A stretch of DNA of 64,000 bases, from positions 1-64,000 of IMG/VR virus record IMGVR_UViG_3300017527_000512; one strand, written 5' to 3'. Origin of the DNA: a virus. Positions 16,035 to 26,700 of this stretch are shown here, one piece after another (within the stretch, counting starts at the first letter, position 1; every line of letters starts with the position of its first letter). Made by a program: the position numbers and the translations under genes. Under the pieces are notes generated by a model. That model had not been told where the DNA came from. It ran no database searches and saw only the letters and a list, made by a program, of their open reading frames with translations.

Positions 16035-16760
16035 ATGTCATCCAGTTTTAATAATACCCCAGGTTTATCTCCGCAGACAATGGCGGCAGTTTCAATGAGA
16101 AATAAGATTTTTACAGATAATTATGGCGGGTCTACTTTAGATAAAGTAACCGACGGTTTATCTAATTTTGTAGGAGCTCTTTCTAATTTTGCTCCATCTC
16201 AATCTCGTTCAGTTCAAGAAGTTCGAGGAATTGGTATGGGGGATAGAATATTAGAAGCAGTTCCTAATTATCATGATATGTTTTCTATATCAGTAAGCAG
16301 AACTTTATTCTATTTATCCTCATTATTTGATGCTTTTGGTTACAAAGCGAGTGTTAACGGTCTTGTTAGAGCATTACACCATCACAAACATCCTTTTCGT
16401 ATTAGACAAGAACTTATAGTTTCTGAGCAGGCTAACGTAGCTCAAGGAGCAGCAAATGCGATAGCAAATTCAGCATTACCTAATGGTCAATCAGCTGGAA
16501 CAAAGTTTTTAACAAATGGCTTAGCTGCTCAAGCTATAATAACTCATTATCTTGGTTGCTGGTTTACAGATTATAACACAAGTTATACTTCTGATTCTTC
16601 TTTAATTTCCGAGGAAGGGACGATTAATTGTCCAGAGATTTCAGACGGATCTTCCGTTATTAATGATATTTTTACAGACACTGGAAATGTTCCTAATCTT
16701 GCATCTACTGTACTTTCTAGCGCTTTAAGCTCTGTTACAGGTACTGGAGGTCTTGTATAA
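16035..16760 (+). CDS. Probable tail tube protein
   Basis: 241 aa, ATG after GAGGAG. It follows the sheath gene (ignoring the nuclease insertion), the standard place of the tube gene in contractile-tailed phages. The middle part alternates hydrophobic and polar residues as expected for a beta barrel, and LIVSEQANVAQGAANAIANS suggests a helical insert. The C-terminus is Ser/Thr/Gly-rich. I do not recognise a diagnostic motif, so the call rests on size, order and general character. The leader contains a 12-nt palindrome (AATAAATTTATT) and a TTAGTATA motif. Confidence 0.6.
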   Translation: MSSSFNNTPGLSPQTMAAVSMRNKIFTDNYGGSTLDKVTDGLSNFVGALSNFAPSQSRSVQEVRGIGMGDRILEAVPNYHDMFSISVSRTLFYLSSLFDAFGYKASVNGLVRALHHHKHPFRIRQELIVSEQANVAQGAANAIANSALPNGQSAGTKFLTNGLAAQAIITHYLGCWFTDYNTSYTSDSSLISEEGTINCPEISDGSSVINDIFTDTGNVPNLASTVLSSALSSVTGTGGLV

Positions 16761-16766
16761 TATTTT

Positions 16767-17300
16767 ATGGATTTAAATAAAATATTTCAAAAGATAAAAG
16801 AAGAGACTGTACATTTAGAAGAAATCGTGTATAAGGTCTCTTCTGAGTTTTCAGTAAAATTTGTAATTCAAGTTTCTCCTTATAGAGAATTAGATGAAAT
16901 AGAAGAACTTAATCAGAAACATCTTGTTTCTGACAGAAAGGTAAATGAAACTATCTTCATTCACTCTGTGATTAAAATCAATGATTTAGATTTGAGAAAG
17001 GTTGATTCCATTGATATTTCATCCGGGGATGAGTATTCTGATATTAGAGATTTTTATTCAGATGCGAAGAAAGTAACTGTTAAAGAGTATTTAAAGTTTC
17101 AGGCTCAGGCAGTTCTATCCGGTGATATTCTATCTCGTATTGCATATGTTTATAATAAGAAGTATTCTGAATTATCCGAAGATGTGAGTTCTAATGTTCA
17201 TAACAAGTATTTAGAGGAATTAGATTCAGCTTTAGACAAGGCTGACGATACTAAAGAAACTATGGCGGAGAATAAGGAAGATATTACAGAAACCAAATAG
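16767..17300 (+). CDS. Tail assembly chaperone candidate, upstream part
   Basis: 177-aa acidic protein in the classic chaperone position between the tube and tape-measure genes. Residues ~1-130 look folded (alpha-beta), then a charged tail (DKADDTKETMAENKEDITETK is split by its stop region). The frame ends at TAG 17298-17300, but the same frame stays open through the next gene to 18140, so the two genes form one reading frame broken by a single amber codon. In many phages the chaperone pair is joined by a -1 frameshift; here readthrough would do the same. ATG has only a weak ribosome site. Confidence 0.55.
   Translation: MDLNKIFQKIKEETVHLEEIVYKVSSEFSVKFVIQVSPYRELDEIEELNQKHLVSDRKVNETIFIHSVIKINDLDLRKVDSIDISSGDEYSDIRDFYSDAKKVTVKEYLKFQAQAVLSGDILSRIAYVYNKKYSELSEDVSSNVHNKYLEELDSALDKADDTKETMAENKEDITETK
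17298..17300 (+). other. In-frame amber codon between two chaperone-position genes
   Basis: AAA TAG GAT CCT TAC TTG: no other stop lies in this frame from 16767 to 18140. The downstream gene would otherwise need a TTG start at 17310 with only a short AGGA upstream. TAG is used as an ordinary stop elsewhere in this window, so genetic-code reassignment is not the explanation; readthrough or simple adjacency are the options. Confidence 0.4.
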
Positions 17301-17309
17301 GATCCTTAC

Positions 17310-18140
17310 TTGGAAGATTATAGTAGATTACCTAAGAAGGATTTAGAATATATTACTGATGCTATATATGATGTAATCTATTCAGGATCTTTAATATCAA
17401 GTTTCTATATAACCCCTTCAATATTTATAGAGACTTCAGTTTTAGATATTCCAGCATTACGTAAATATGAGAGACTTAAGAAACAATCTGTCTTATTTGC
17501 CAATAAATTCATTTTCAAAGAATCAGTTTTATCTTTTAATGATGGTTTTGAATCCGTGGAATCTGACCATGTCCTTTTAGAGGATCTATGGAATTTTCTA
17601 GAGAGTGAACGAATCTTGAATTATTTCTTTCTATATCTTAGAAAGATTAACAATTTATTATATCGATTAATAGACTTAATCCCCACCTTCTGTGATATGT
17701 ACAAAGCAAAGAGCCTCTATACGTGGTATAAACATAATTGTACTACTAGGGATTTTAATGGCCTGAATTCTTTAGAGATATATTTCCTTCGGTTGATGGA
17801 AATTCGTGATTTAGACTTAAGCTTTGAGAATTTTAAATTCTTAGGCTCTATTTGGTCTAAGGATGTTAAGAAGATTCTAACTTCAGTTCAGAAGGGGTTT
17901 TCATGGTATCATGTTAATAATAAAGAAGGAAATTCCTCTTTAGATATGTCTGTTAAAGAAATGGAAGAGATGATGAAAAGATCCCTTTCAGGAGATAAAG
18001 ACGATCATGATAAGTTTATGGAAGCGTGGGAAAAGCAGCAACGTGATTTACTTATCAAGCAGGCGGAAGAGGCTAAAATAGAGCAGCAGAAGCTTATTAA
18101 GGACTTTGATTCTTCTTTAGTTTACACTACTTTTGATTAA
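17310..18140 (+). CDS. Tail assembly chaperone candidate, downstream part
   Basis: 276 aa from TTG 17310, in the same frame as the preceding gene. Helical protein (FLRLMEIRDLDLSFENFKFL) with a strongly charged C-terminal helix rich in Gln, Glu and Lys (KQQRDLLIKQAEEAKIEQQK), likely a coiled coil. It ends 9 nt before the first tape-measure gene. If made as a readthrough fusion with the upstream product it would mimic the gpG/gpGT arrangement of lambda-type tails. No family is recognised directly. Confidence 0.55.
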   Translation: MEDYSRLPKKDLEYITDAIYDVIYSGSLISSFYITPSIFIETSVLDIPALRKYERLKKQSVLFANKFIFKESVLSFNDGFESVESDHVLLEDLWNFLESERILNYFFLYLRKINNLLYRLIDLIPTFCDMYKAKSLYTWYKHNCTTRDFNGLNSLEIYFLRLMEIRDLDLSFENFKFLGSIWSKDVKKILTSVQKGFSWYHVNNKEGNSSLDMSVKEMEEMMKRSLSGDKDDHDKFMEAWEKQQRDLLIKQAEEAKIEQQKLIKDFDSSLVYTTFD

Positions 18141-18149
18141 GGTTTTATA

Positions 18150-20423
18150 ATGGGCGCAAACGACTTCTTAGTTCAGGTTACTGTAGACGAGGGTAACTTA
18201 GATAAGCAATTGAGAAGCATGCAGAAGCTGCTTATATCTTTAACAAAACAATCAGCAATTATTGATAGGATGTCTGACGCAGGCACAGATTTATCCAAAC
18301 ATCATTCAAAGATTTCATCGACTTTAGATAAGTCCTTAAAAGAGTCAATCAAAGATAATAAGAGTGGTAAGATATTATCCAAAGTTGCCAAAGAAAGAGT
18401 TAAGATATCTAAATTTAACGAGAAATCAATAGAACAGGCTGTCAAATTTGACACGAAAACAGCAGACCTGGAAGCAGCAAGATCTTCATTGTTAGGGAAT
18501 CGTCATAAAACACTATCCGGTATGATAGGTAAATCCAAGCAGATATTTTCAGTAGAGTCTAAAATAGAGAAGCTCAGAAAAGATAGACGGCGACTTTCTG
18601 ATTCAGGTGCGTCTACGGCAGCTTTAGATAAGCAACTAGCGCAGTTAGACCAGCTTAGGAGATATGGGACTACTTCTTCAGGGAAGGCAGTTAGGAAGCT
18701 AGGTGATACCATGGATGCGGCATTAGCATCTCCTTCAAGTACTTTATCCGGTATGGTTTCTAAATCGGTTGGAGCCGCTGGAAGTGTGGTTGCTGGGTTC
18801 AGTGATCCGTTTGGAATTACAAAGGCTGTTGGAGCAGCGGCACAAGTAGCTGCTGACAGTATTCAAACCTATGCTGATATTTCTATTCAGGGGTATAACA
18901 TTATCGCTAATATGATGGGAGGAATGTCAGAGGCATTAATCCAACATTCAGAAGGAGCTACTTCTGTATCCGCAGATTTTGATAACTTTAAAGGAAATCT
19001 CTCTACAATGGTCGAGGCAGTAACAGATTTAAATAATTCCATGGACGATCTATCGGGAATGATGAGTTCCTTTGGTAATGCTGGAGATAGATTTATAGGA
19101 AATTTCCTTGATAATATGCTCAGCGCAACTTCTGAAGACCTGGAGAAAGTTAAATCCGATATAAGTCAGCTTACTGGGATAAGTGCTATGCTTGGGGCTA
19201 ATTTAGGAGCGGTTTCAAACTTGATGTCTTCTTATTCTAAGAAACTAAACACTACTTTTGATGATCAGTTAGATATGTTTGAGGAAGTAGCTTTATCTGC
19301 TAAATTCAATACTGCATTATCCCTTGATGATTACACTTCAACGTTGCTAGACCTTTCTAGCAGATCTAGCAGATATAATAATTTTCTTGATGAGAGCAAT
19401 AGAATGCTTTTTGCTCTATCCAAAACAGGTAAACTAACAGACGAGGAATTAAAAGGCGTGGTTCAGGCAGTAGAAGAGTCTAGAGGAGCTGTGGAAGATA
19501 ACTTTTCTATAATAGCTGCATCTTTTACCGAAGATGATTGGTCTTCCTTAAAAACCGAATTCATTGCTCAGTCCGATGGCAGTGACATAACTAGAGCGGA
19601 GATAGATTCTTTAATTTCAGCAATGAGTCAGGGAACGGGATTTAATTCAGAGAATATATCTAAATTGACTTCAATGATGTCAGGCCAAAAAGCTTACGAT
19701 CTTATATTTAAAGCGGCAGGCCCTGTTTTAGGTAAGAATTTATCTAATATGTCTATTAACGGTGTTGATGATATTTATGATACTTTTGCAGACATGCAGT
19801 CTAGAGGAGTTATTAGTCAGAAGCTATCTACTCAGATGAGTAATCAATTAGCGGCATTATATGATGGATCAGTAAATAATATAGGGGATCTTTTAAAGAG
19901 ATTAAGTAAGCCTCCTCTTAAGAAGAAAGATTTAAAGAAAGCTTCTGATAATTTTTATAAGGCAGTAAGTACTATAAAGGAGTCTAATCTAACAGCTGAC
20001 GAATTAGTAACGAGGAAACTAGGGAAGATTTATATAGAGTCTGGTGTTAATATAGAGGGTGTAGTGAAGAAGATAACGAAGGGCACTAAGCTATTAAATA
20101 AATTTTCGAAGAAAGATTCAGAGCTTAGCGAGAATAAAGTTAAGATGATTGCTCGCACTGAAGAAGGCGTTCAAGAGCATTGGGTAAAGCCTACAGAAGT
20201 AAAAGGTTGGCTATCTAAGAATCATGCAATAGAAGAAATTGGTTCCGGTGTTTCAGATAAGTTCAAGAGATCTTATGCCGGGCAGGTAGTTGATTTTAGA
20301 AAGAGAAGAGCTGAAGGTACTATGACGGATGAAGCGAAACAGAAGTATTCAGATTTTTGGTCTCGAGGTAAAGTAGAAGCTTTTGAGGAAGAAGTAAATG
20401 TTTATGTTAATGGGAAAGAATAA
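18150..20423 (+). CDS. Tape-measure protein, first paralogue
   Basis: 757 aa, AAGG ribosome site. Long helical N-terminus with Lys/Ser-rich coiled-coil character, then a small-residue hydrophobic stretch (residues ~205-260; GAAGSVVAGFSDPFG, KAVGAAAQVAADS) and a helical middle, as expected for a tail-length ruler that is threaded through the tube. Residues from ISIQGYNIIANMMGG onward align with the next gene (shared KKLNTTFDDQLD/KKLNKSLDTQLD, SLDDYTSTLLDL/SLDDYTQTILGL, KLTDEELKGV/KLTADELKGL, SMMSGQKA/GMMSGPMA). The stop and the next start overlap (TAATG), so the two are coupled. Confidence 0.75.
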   Translation: MGANDFLVQVTVDEGNLDKQLRSMQKLLISLTKQSAIIDRMSDAGTDLSKHHSKISSTLDKSLKESIKDNKSGKILSKVAKERVKISKFNEKSIEQAVKFDTKTADLEAARSSLLGNRHKTLSGMIGKSKQIFSVESKIEKLRKDRRRLSDSGASTAALDKQLAQLDQLRRYGTTSSGKAVRKLGDTMDAALASPSSTLSGMVSKSVGAAGSVVAGFSDPFGITKAVGAAAQVAADSIQTYADISIQGYNIIANMMGGMSEALIQHSEGATSVSADFDNFKGNLSTMVEAVTDLNNSMDDLSGMMSSFGNAGDRFIGNFLDNMLSATSEDLEKVKSDISQLTGISAMLGANLGAVSNLMSSYSKKLNTTFDDQLDMFEEVALSAKFNTALSLDDYTSTLLDLSSRSSRYNNFLDESNRMLFALSKTGKLTDEELKGVVQAVEESRGAVEDNFSIIAASFTEDDWSSLKTEFIAQSDGSDITRAEIDSLISAMSQGTGFNSENISKLTSMMSGQKAYDLIFKAAGPVLGKNLSNMSINGVDDIYDTFADMQSRGVISQKLSTQMSNQLAALYDGSVNNIGDLLKRLSKPPLKKKDLKKASDNFYKAVSTIKESNLTADELVTRKLGKIYIESGVNIEGVVKKITKGTKLLNKFSKKDSELSENKVKMIARTEEGVQEHWVKPTEVKGWLSKNHAIEEIGSGVSDKFKRSYAGQVVDFRKRRAEGTMTDEAKQKYSDFWSRGKVEAFEEEVNVYVNGKE

Positions 20424-22735
20424 TGCTTAAAACTAAACTCGGTGTAGATATGGCTCTAGATGCTAAGGAGCTGGAGAAAGCTTTTAAGAGCATAACGATG
20501 AGCTTAAAATCTTTAGAGAAAGCAGGAAATCTTTCTTCAAGTCAGGAGAAGACAGTTAAGGATATCTCTGACTCTATGGGTGACATTCTTAAGGTAAAGA
20601 AGAGAATTTCTAGTTTAGATAAGAAATCTGAGAATGTGTCAAAGAATATTAACAAGGTTAATAAGAGCTTGTCAGGAGACCTGAAGAAGCAGGCGAATCT
20701 TTCAGAAGAAATATCAGATCAGGCAAAACAGCGAAATAATTATGTTAAAGATGCTAATAAGAATTTTAAAAAGGTAGATTCTGCTTTATCAAAACAGTTC
20801 AAGAAGATGAAGAATTTATCTTCAATAGAAGCGAAGAGGGCGGATATAGAAAAGAAGAGACAGGCCATGCTTTCTGTGGACAAGGGAGCTGATACTTCAG
20901 TAATAGATAGGAAGATCAGAGATTTAGATAAAGCCCAAGGAGCTTTAGATTCAGGAAGCAAGATTGGAGCAAGTCTTTCCGATGGGGTAGATAAAGCATT
21001 AGCATCTCCTACGTCATCTCTTGTGGACATGGCAGGAGGTATGGTATCAAAAATGACTTCACTTGCAGCAGGCATTCCTTTTGTGGGTGGCGGTGTAGCA
21101 GCTTTAGGAGAAGCAGCGAAAGAAGCAGCAACTCAGTATGCTAAACTTTCTTTCAAAGGTTATGACATGTTAGCCGATTTAACAGGAGGAGCTACAGAAG
21201 CTCTTATTCAGATGGGAGGATCCTCTAATGATATTATAACAGATTTCGGAGATTTTAAAAGCAATATAAATACCTCTGTTCAGATGTTGACAGCTGATGG
21301 AATGTCCTTAGGAGATGCCAGTGCTATATTAGAACAGATGGGTAACGCAGGCAATGATTTTGTAAATAATTTTATGCAGGGAGTTGTAGGCAGAGCAGAA
21401 TATCAAGATGCCTTACAAAAGTCTATTGGAAGTATAGGATTTTCTAGCGCTTTATTAGGTCAAGATTCTGGCGAGTTTACTTCTATTTTAGTCGATTATT
21501 CAAAGAAATTAAATAAGTCTCTAGACACTCAGTTAGACGCTTTTGAGTCTGTGGCAGTAGCCGCAAAAGATAACGGTGTTCTTTCTCTGGATGATTATAC
21601 ACAGACTATACTCGGATTAACTTCTACTTCTGATCGTTATAATGATCATTTAGATGCAAGTAATAATATGCTTTATTCTTTGGCAAAGTCAGCCAAATTA
21701 ACAGCGGATGAACTTAAAGGTTTAGATGACTCTGTTGATAAAGCGAGAGACTCTGTTACAAAGAATTTCTCTGTTTTAGCAGGAAACTTCTCTCCCGATA
21801 ACTGGAAGGAGCTTCAGGAATCTTTAACAGAAGGCAAGGACCCGATGGCAAAAGCGGATATAATGTCCTTAATTGATTCTATTAAGAGCGGACGAGGCAT
21901 GAATGAGCAGGCAATAGGTAAGCTTACAGGGATGATGTCAGGCCCTATGGCTTTTAAATACGCTCTTCAAGCATCCTCATCTTTTTTAGGCAAATCTTTA
22001 ACAGATGTTAATATCTCTTCTTTAGGCGATCTTTCTAAAACATTTCAGAAGTTCAAAGACGTGGGTGCCATGGATAGTGGACTTGCTTCTTCTTTATATA
22101 CATATTTAGGTTCTAAATATGAGGGAGGTGATGTTACAATAGGTGAGTTAATGAATAAGGTGTCTGGAAGAGATGTTAAACTCTCTGATTTAAAGAAGAC
22201 TATGAAAGCACCATCTAAGATGGTCCAGACAATAAAGAAAGCTAATCTAACTGCTGATGAGATGATGGTTTTAGATTTAAAAGAGATTTACCTTTCAGCG
22301 GGAGCTAATATCAGTCCTGTTGTTACCGCTATGGCAGGGGCAGTAGAGAAATCTGTTGATTTTGCAAGTGGGTCGGGTAAAAAGAAGAAAGAGAAACCTA
22401 AGAAGATTCGTGGGAAAGTTCATCTTATAGGAAAGAAAAGAGATTTACGCCCTGGAGAAAGACCTTCTGATGTTAAGAAGACTAAAACAGTTAAAGCGAA
22501 AGATTTAGAGAAATATATAAAAGAGGGTTGGATGGTTAAGAGCTTTAGTAAAGACGTTCCTGAGGAATTTGCGCAGAAGAACATGGGAAATGTTCTTGAG
22601 TATTTTGCAGGAGATAGGGACGCAGGAGCTAAAGAAGAAGCTTTATCTTATTTCAAAGGGGATTTAACTTCTGAGAAATCTTATATTACTGCAAAGAAAA
22701 GGATAATAAATATTATCTATAATAGAGGGAATTAA
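20423..22735 (+). CDS. Tape-measure protein, second paralogue
   Basis: 770 aa, clearly homologous to the previous gene over most of its length but diverged. The N-terminal ~190 residues are coiled-coil (KRISSLDKKSENVSKNINK), followed by a hydrophobic glycine-rich segment (SLAAGIPFVGGGVAALGEA) and the conserved region starting LSFKGYDMLADLTGG. A basic Lys-rich linker (GKKKKEKPKKIRGK) lies near residue 655. Tandem complete tape-measure-like genes are unusual; the pair may both be packed in the tail, or one may have become another tail-interior protein. Its start is coupled to the upstream stop. Confidence 0.72.
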   Translation: MLKTKLGVDMALDAKELEKAFKSITMSLKSLEKAGNLSSSQEKTVKDISDSMGDILKVKKRISSLDKKSENVSKNINKVNKSLSGDLKKQANLSEEISDQAKQRNNYVKDANKNFKKVDSALSKQFKKMKNLSSIEAKRADIEKKRQAMLSVDKGADTSVIDRKIRDLDKAQGALDSGSKIGASLSDGVDKALASPTSSLVDMAGGMVSKMTSLAAGIPFVGGGVAALGEAAKEAATQYAKLSFKGYDMLADLTGGATEALIQMGGSSNDIITDFGDFKSNINTSVQMLTADGMSLGDASAILEQMGNAGNDFVNNFMQGVVGRAEYQDALQKSIGSIGFSSALLGQDSGEFTSILVDYSKKLNKSLDTQLDAFESVAVAAKDNGVLSLDDYTQTILGLTSTSDRYNDHLDASNNMLYSLAKSAKLTADELKGLDDSVDKARDSVTKNFSVLAGNFSPDNWKELQESLTEGKDPMAKADIMSLIDSIKSGRGMNEQAIGKLTGMMSGPMAFKYALQASSSFLGKSLTDVNISSLGDLSKTFQKFKDVGAMDSGLASSLYTYLGSKYEGGDVTIGELMNKVSGRDVKLSDLKKTMKAPSKMVQTIKKANLTADEMMVLDLKEIYLSAGANISPVVTAMAGAVEKSVDFASGSGKKKKEKPKKIRGKVHLIGKKRDLRPGERPSDVKKTKTVKAKDLEKYIKEGWMVKSFSKDVPEEFAQKNMGNVLEYFAGDRDAGAKEEALSYFKGDLTSEKSYITAKKRIINIIYNRGN

Positions 22736-22744
22736 GGATTATTT

Positions 22745-23731
22745 ATGCCGGTTTCATTATTTAACAGAAGCATTGGAGATAACTTTTCAAATATCAAGAA
22801 AGGTGTCGATAGGATTAAGAATGGATTAGCCTTTCGTCCTGGACTTGATTTCTTTGCCAAGATTGAGCTTAAGTATCCTCAGGAATTTACCAAATTACTT
22901 TCCGTTAAAGAGTTTGAGTTTCCATCTTTACTTTTGTCTAATGGTAAGTTCAATTACAGTTTTCAGCAGAAAGATGCTGTGAGTAGGACAATGGGAGGGA
23001 CAGTTATAGATGACTGGTCTTTTATAGATACTACGATATCTGCTACCAATATAAAGGCTGTATTTGATGCTCATTTAACAGAGCATGCTCTTAGTTTTAA
23101 TATACCTTTGGTAGGTAAGAATATAGATATTCCTATTGGGTTTCTATCTAGAATGCCTTTGCAGAAGACCTCGTTACAAGAGCTAAAATCTTTATTTTCA
23201 AATCCTGAAGGCAAAGGAATTTCCATGAATGATAGTATCAAATACATGGAAGAGAAGAGATCAGATAGATATAACAGATATATGGATAACAGAGGTCCTT
23301 TCTTAGTAGATAAAATGCTTTCTATGTTTAAAACAAACGGCACTTTATTTGATCAAGATAATATTCCTATTATATCAGGAGATGTGGAGATATCCACGGA
23401 TTACATCTGGTTATCAGATGGTAACATCTCTGGTAATAAGGATTTTAAGAAACATTTCCGTCCTGGATCTTTTGGTTTTGTTAATAAGCTAAAAGAGACA
23501 GTTTTTAGCGATAAAGATTTTGAGCAAAGTTTCATGGATAATTATTCAGAGAATCATGTTGATATTATCCCTTCTACGATTTACAGAGGGAGATTTGAAA
23601 TGTTTAATTTTAGCGTAGGAGGAGAATCTCCTTATTCTATAGATTGTGGGTTTACCTTTACTCCTTCTTTTTGTAGAAAGAAGATTATGACGCCAGATAT
23701 TCCAGCAAAAGAGGATTCAAACGATGGCTAA
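22745..23731 (+). CDS. Tail/baseplate protein, 328 aa
   Basis: ATG after TTAAGGATTATTT, a leader form repeated before several genes here. The protein looks tube- or hub-like: amphipathic N-terminus, then beta-rich segments (LLLSNGKFNYSFQQ, IDTTISATNIKAVF, FNFSVGGESPYSIDCGFTF). It lies between the tape measure and the large hub protein and overlaps the latter by 8 nt. By position it may be a hub-proximal protein (the role of T4 gp48/gp54), but no motif proves it. Confidence 0.6.
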   Translation: MPVSLFNRSIGDNFSNIKKGVDRIKNGLAFRPGLDFFAKIELKYPQEFTKLLSVKEFEFPSLLLSNGKFNYSFQQKDAVSRTMGGTVIDDWSFIDTTISATNIKAVFDAHLTEHALSFNIPLVGKNIDIPIGFLSRMPLQKTSLQELKSLFSNPEGKGISMNDSIKYMEEKRSDRYNRYMDNRGPFLVDKMLSMFKTNGTLFDQDNIPIISGDVEISTDYIWLSDGNISGNKDFKKHFRPGSFGFVNKLKETVFSDKDFEQSFMDNYSENHVDIIPSTIYRGRFEMFNFSVGGESPYSIDCGFTFTPSFCRKKIMTPDIPAKEDSNDG

Positions 23732-26700
23732 AGAGTCAAAAGCTTTTAAGAAAGGTTCATCTACAGAAGAACCTAAAGAGAATAAGCAGGATAAGAAGCC
23801 TAAAAGAGAAGGATCCTTTATCCACGGAGGGAATTTCTTTTTACCTCAGATGGAGTTAAGGGTAGTTCCTGTTGACGAAGAAGATAAATTATCACCTCAT
23901 CTAGGTGTGGAAGGCTTCCCCGAAGACAATGCTTTAAAGTTCTCAGTTATGCGGCCTACAGAGACTAAATTTCTAGCTGATGCAGAACCTGAGTATTCAT
24001 TTTTCCTTCATTCTCCTCCTTCCGATATGCAGGTCAATTTCCAGTCGAATGTAGCAACATCAGACACTAGATATACTAAGATAATGAACTATTTAGGAGG
24101 AGAATTAATCACTGCTTCCTTTAGCGGAACAACACGTTCATGGCATCATAAGCATATAGGTGTGACAAACATCTTTAGAGGTGAGACAGATTCTTATAGA
24201 AACTTTATGGAGTTTATGATCCTATTTATGTTTAATGGCCGTGTTTATCATACTAATCCTAATCCAACTATTTTTGATGACTTAGTTAGAGGAAAATATA
24301 TAGTAGCGCCTGAAGATATCTTAGAAGACTCTACATTTTTAGAAGAGATAAAGAAGAAACCAAGATACTCGGCTTTTATTGCTATTGATGTGGGATATAT
24401 AAGACTTTATGGTAAATTCAGTAGTTTTTCATATGAAGAGGTGGGGCCTTATAATTACTCATTTAATTTTGATTTTACTGTTTGTGATATAGGATATACG
24501 GAGGATTATGCAAGTGATACTCAATTTGACATGTTTAGCTTTTATTATAATAGAGATTTTGGAGCTAAAGTGGAATCGAGCGGGCTTAAGGTAACCCCAT
24601 TTCCTCTTTTTAAGAAAGATATTATAGTAAGAGATATGTTTCTAAGAGTCAATCAAGATGTCCTGGGAGACCATTATAGTAATGATGGGTCGGGAGATAA
24701 AATTACAAGTAGTAATTATGCAAAATCTTTATCCTCAAATGATGATTCTAGCACTTCTTCTGTAAAGTATAAGGATATTCTAGACATTCTTCCTAGGGTA
24801 GCCACATATAACAAGTCTTTTGTCAGCTATCAGATGTCATATTCTTTGGAAGATAGTTCATGTTCTTTCGTTTACGCTTTAACGGACTTTGAAACTTATG
24901 CATTTCTTAAGTTTCAAATGAGCCCTGTCCATATCTTCTCAGAAGTAGAGCTTTTTGAAACAGGTAGATTTCCTATTCAGAAGAAAGGGGATGATAAGGG
25001 ATTAGAAATTACGACGCCTTATTATAGAAGATTTTGGGGTGTTGCAGTTAGCAAGAACATTTCAACTGGCGTTAGTGGAGGAAAGGTTCTATCCGTTAAT
25101 TGTAACAGTATTCTTTATTTCTTGAAGAGAAGTAAGTTTCCTATAGGATCGAATCCTATTCAAACATCTAAAGCTATTTATCTTCAAGTTGACTCAAAGA
25201 AAGGTTCTGATAAACGTGAAGTAAAAGAAATCGATGTTAAAGAGTTAAGCATGGGTGCTTTCTCTCAGGCGAATATGAATATTTTTGACTTGATTCTTTG
25301 GTCTATAATGAGAGCGATGTCATATTTTATAATGCCTGAATCCCAGGGATCAGTTACAGCGGCTACGGGAGATGCTAAGGTTTCAGAATCTGAAAAGATT
25401 GTTTGGTCGAAGACGAGAGAAGACGTTCAATCTTATTGGGCAGAAAGACTGTCTCAAGTAACTCAATCTTTAAAGTTTTATGGAATCAGTGATGCTACTT
25501 TCTATCAGACCAAGGCGGAGAAGTCGGGAAAAGCAGAGGATGAAAATCCAGATTTATATAAAGTAAAAGTATCTTTAGATACTTCTTATTTAACTATGTT
25601 CAACCCTAGATGGATTGATGTTTTAGAAGACAAATTCAAAGATGTTGAGCAGACGGATGTGTACGAATATATAAAATCTGTAACTTCTACAACGGGAATG
25701 GAATTCTATCAGGATGTTGATGGGTCTATGGTTATAAAATTCCCTTTTTATAATTTAAATATTTTTAATTATAAACCTTTTACCGTCGAGACTCTAGATA
25801 TTATAAACATTGATTACAATGAGAGCATGGAAGGTATAAACACTTTCTGTGAGATTACAGGATCTCTGGATTCAGCAAGATCTCATGATAAAGCGATATG
25901 GGCTTTTCATATAGACTCTAATCTCGCTGCTAGATTTGGTCTTGTAGGAGAGAGCAAGCCTATTCCTTATATAAATACTATAGGTTCTGCTAAGGTATTT
26001 GCTATTAATTATCTTACTTTATTAAATCTCCAACAATATTCTTTGAGACTTCAGATAAAGTCTCGTCCAGAGCTTAAGATAGGATTCCCTATTTATATCA
26101 AACATTTAGATGTTATAGGATATGTAACAGAGATTAGTAGGTCTGGTTCTGTAGGATCTAATAGCGATATGGATGTAACTTTAACAGGTCTTCGTTTCAG
26201 ATTATATAACAAGGAAGGTAATATTCTTGCTAACCTAGGTATAAGACGTGATATCGAGGTAACAGAGGTTGATATTGAGAATTCTTCAAATACAGATTTC
26301 AATGCATATGATCCTGCTTTCCCAGGATTTAGGTATGACGGAGCGAAGACTATTCCGGTACCTGAAGATTTAGATGAGATAAATCTAGATGACGGCTCCT
26401 CAGAGAATACTCCTTATGAGCAGTTATTTGCAGTAAGCCCTGATCCAGATGGGGTAGATTCTTTTTATCCTGTTACAGATAGATTTGGTTTTACGGTTGT
26501 AGGTGGCCTTGCTTATGGTAGAGGCATGAAGATATCGTCTGATGGACAAAAGATATTATACGATTTTGATATGTCTCTTCCTGTTTACAAAAGACAAGGA
26601 GCAGGCAATAATATATTGAAAGAAAGCAGTCCTAAAAACGTTTCTAGAAATGATGTTGTTGAGGCGAAAACATTTAAAGAGCTAGAAGAGAAAGCAACTA

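Noticed and set aside
16767-18140. Reassignment of TAG to an amino acid across the genome
   Set aside because: Several clear genes (for example those ending at 11404, 14177, 29262 and 29786) stop at TAG exactly where the next gene begins.
20740-21075. 111-aa minus-strand open frame inside the second tape-measure gene
   Set aside because: Antisense shadow of a coding region with skewed codon use; no start signal and no neighbours on that strand.
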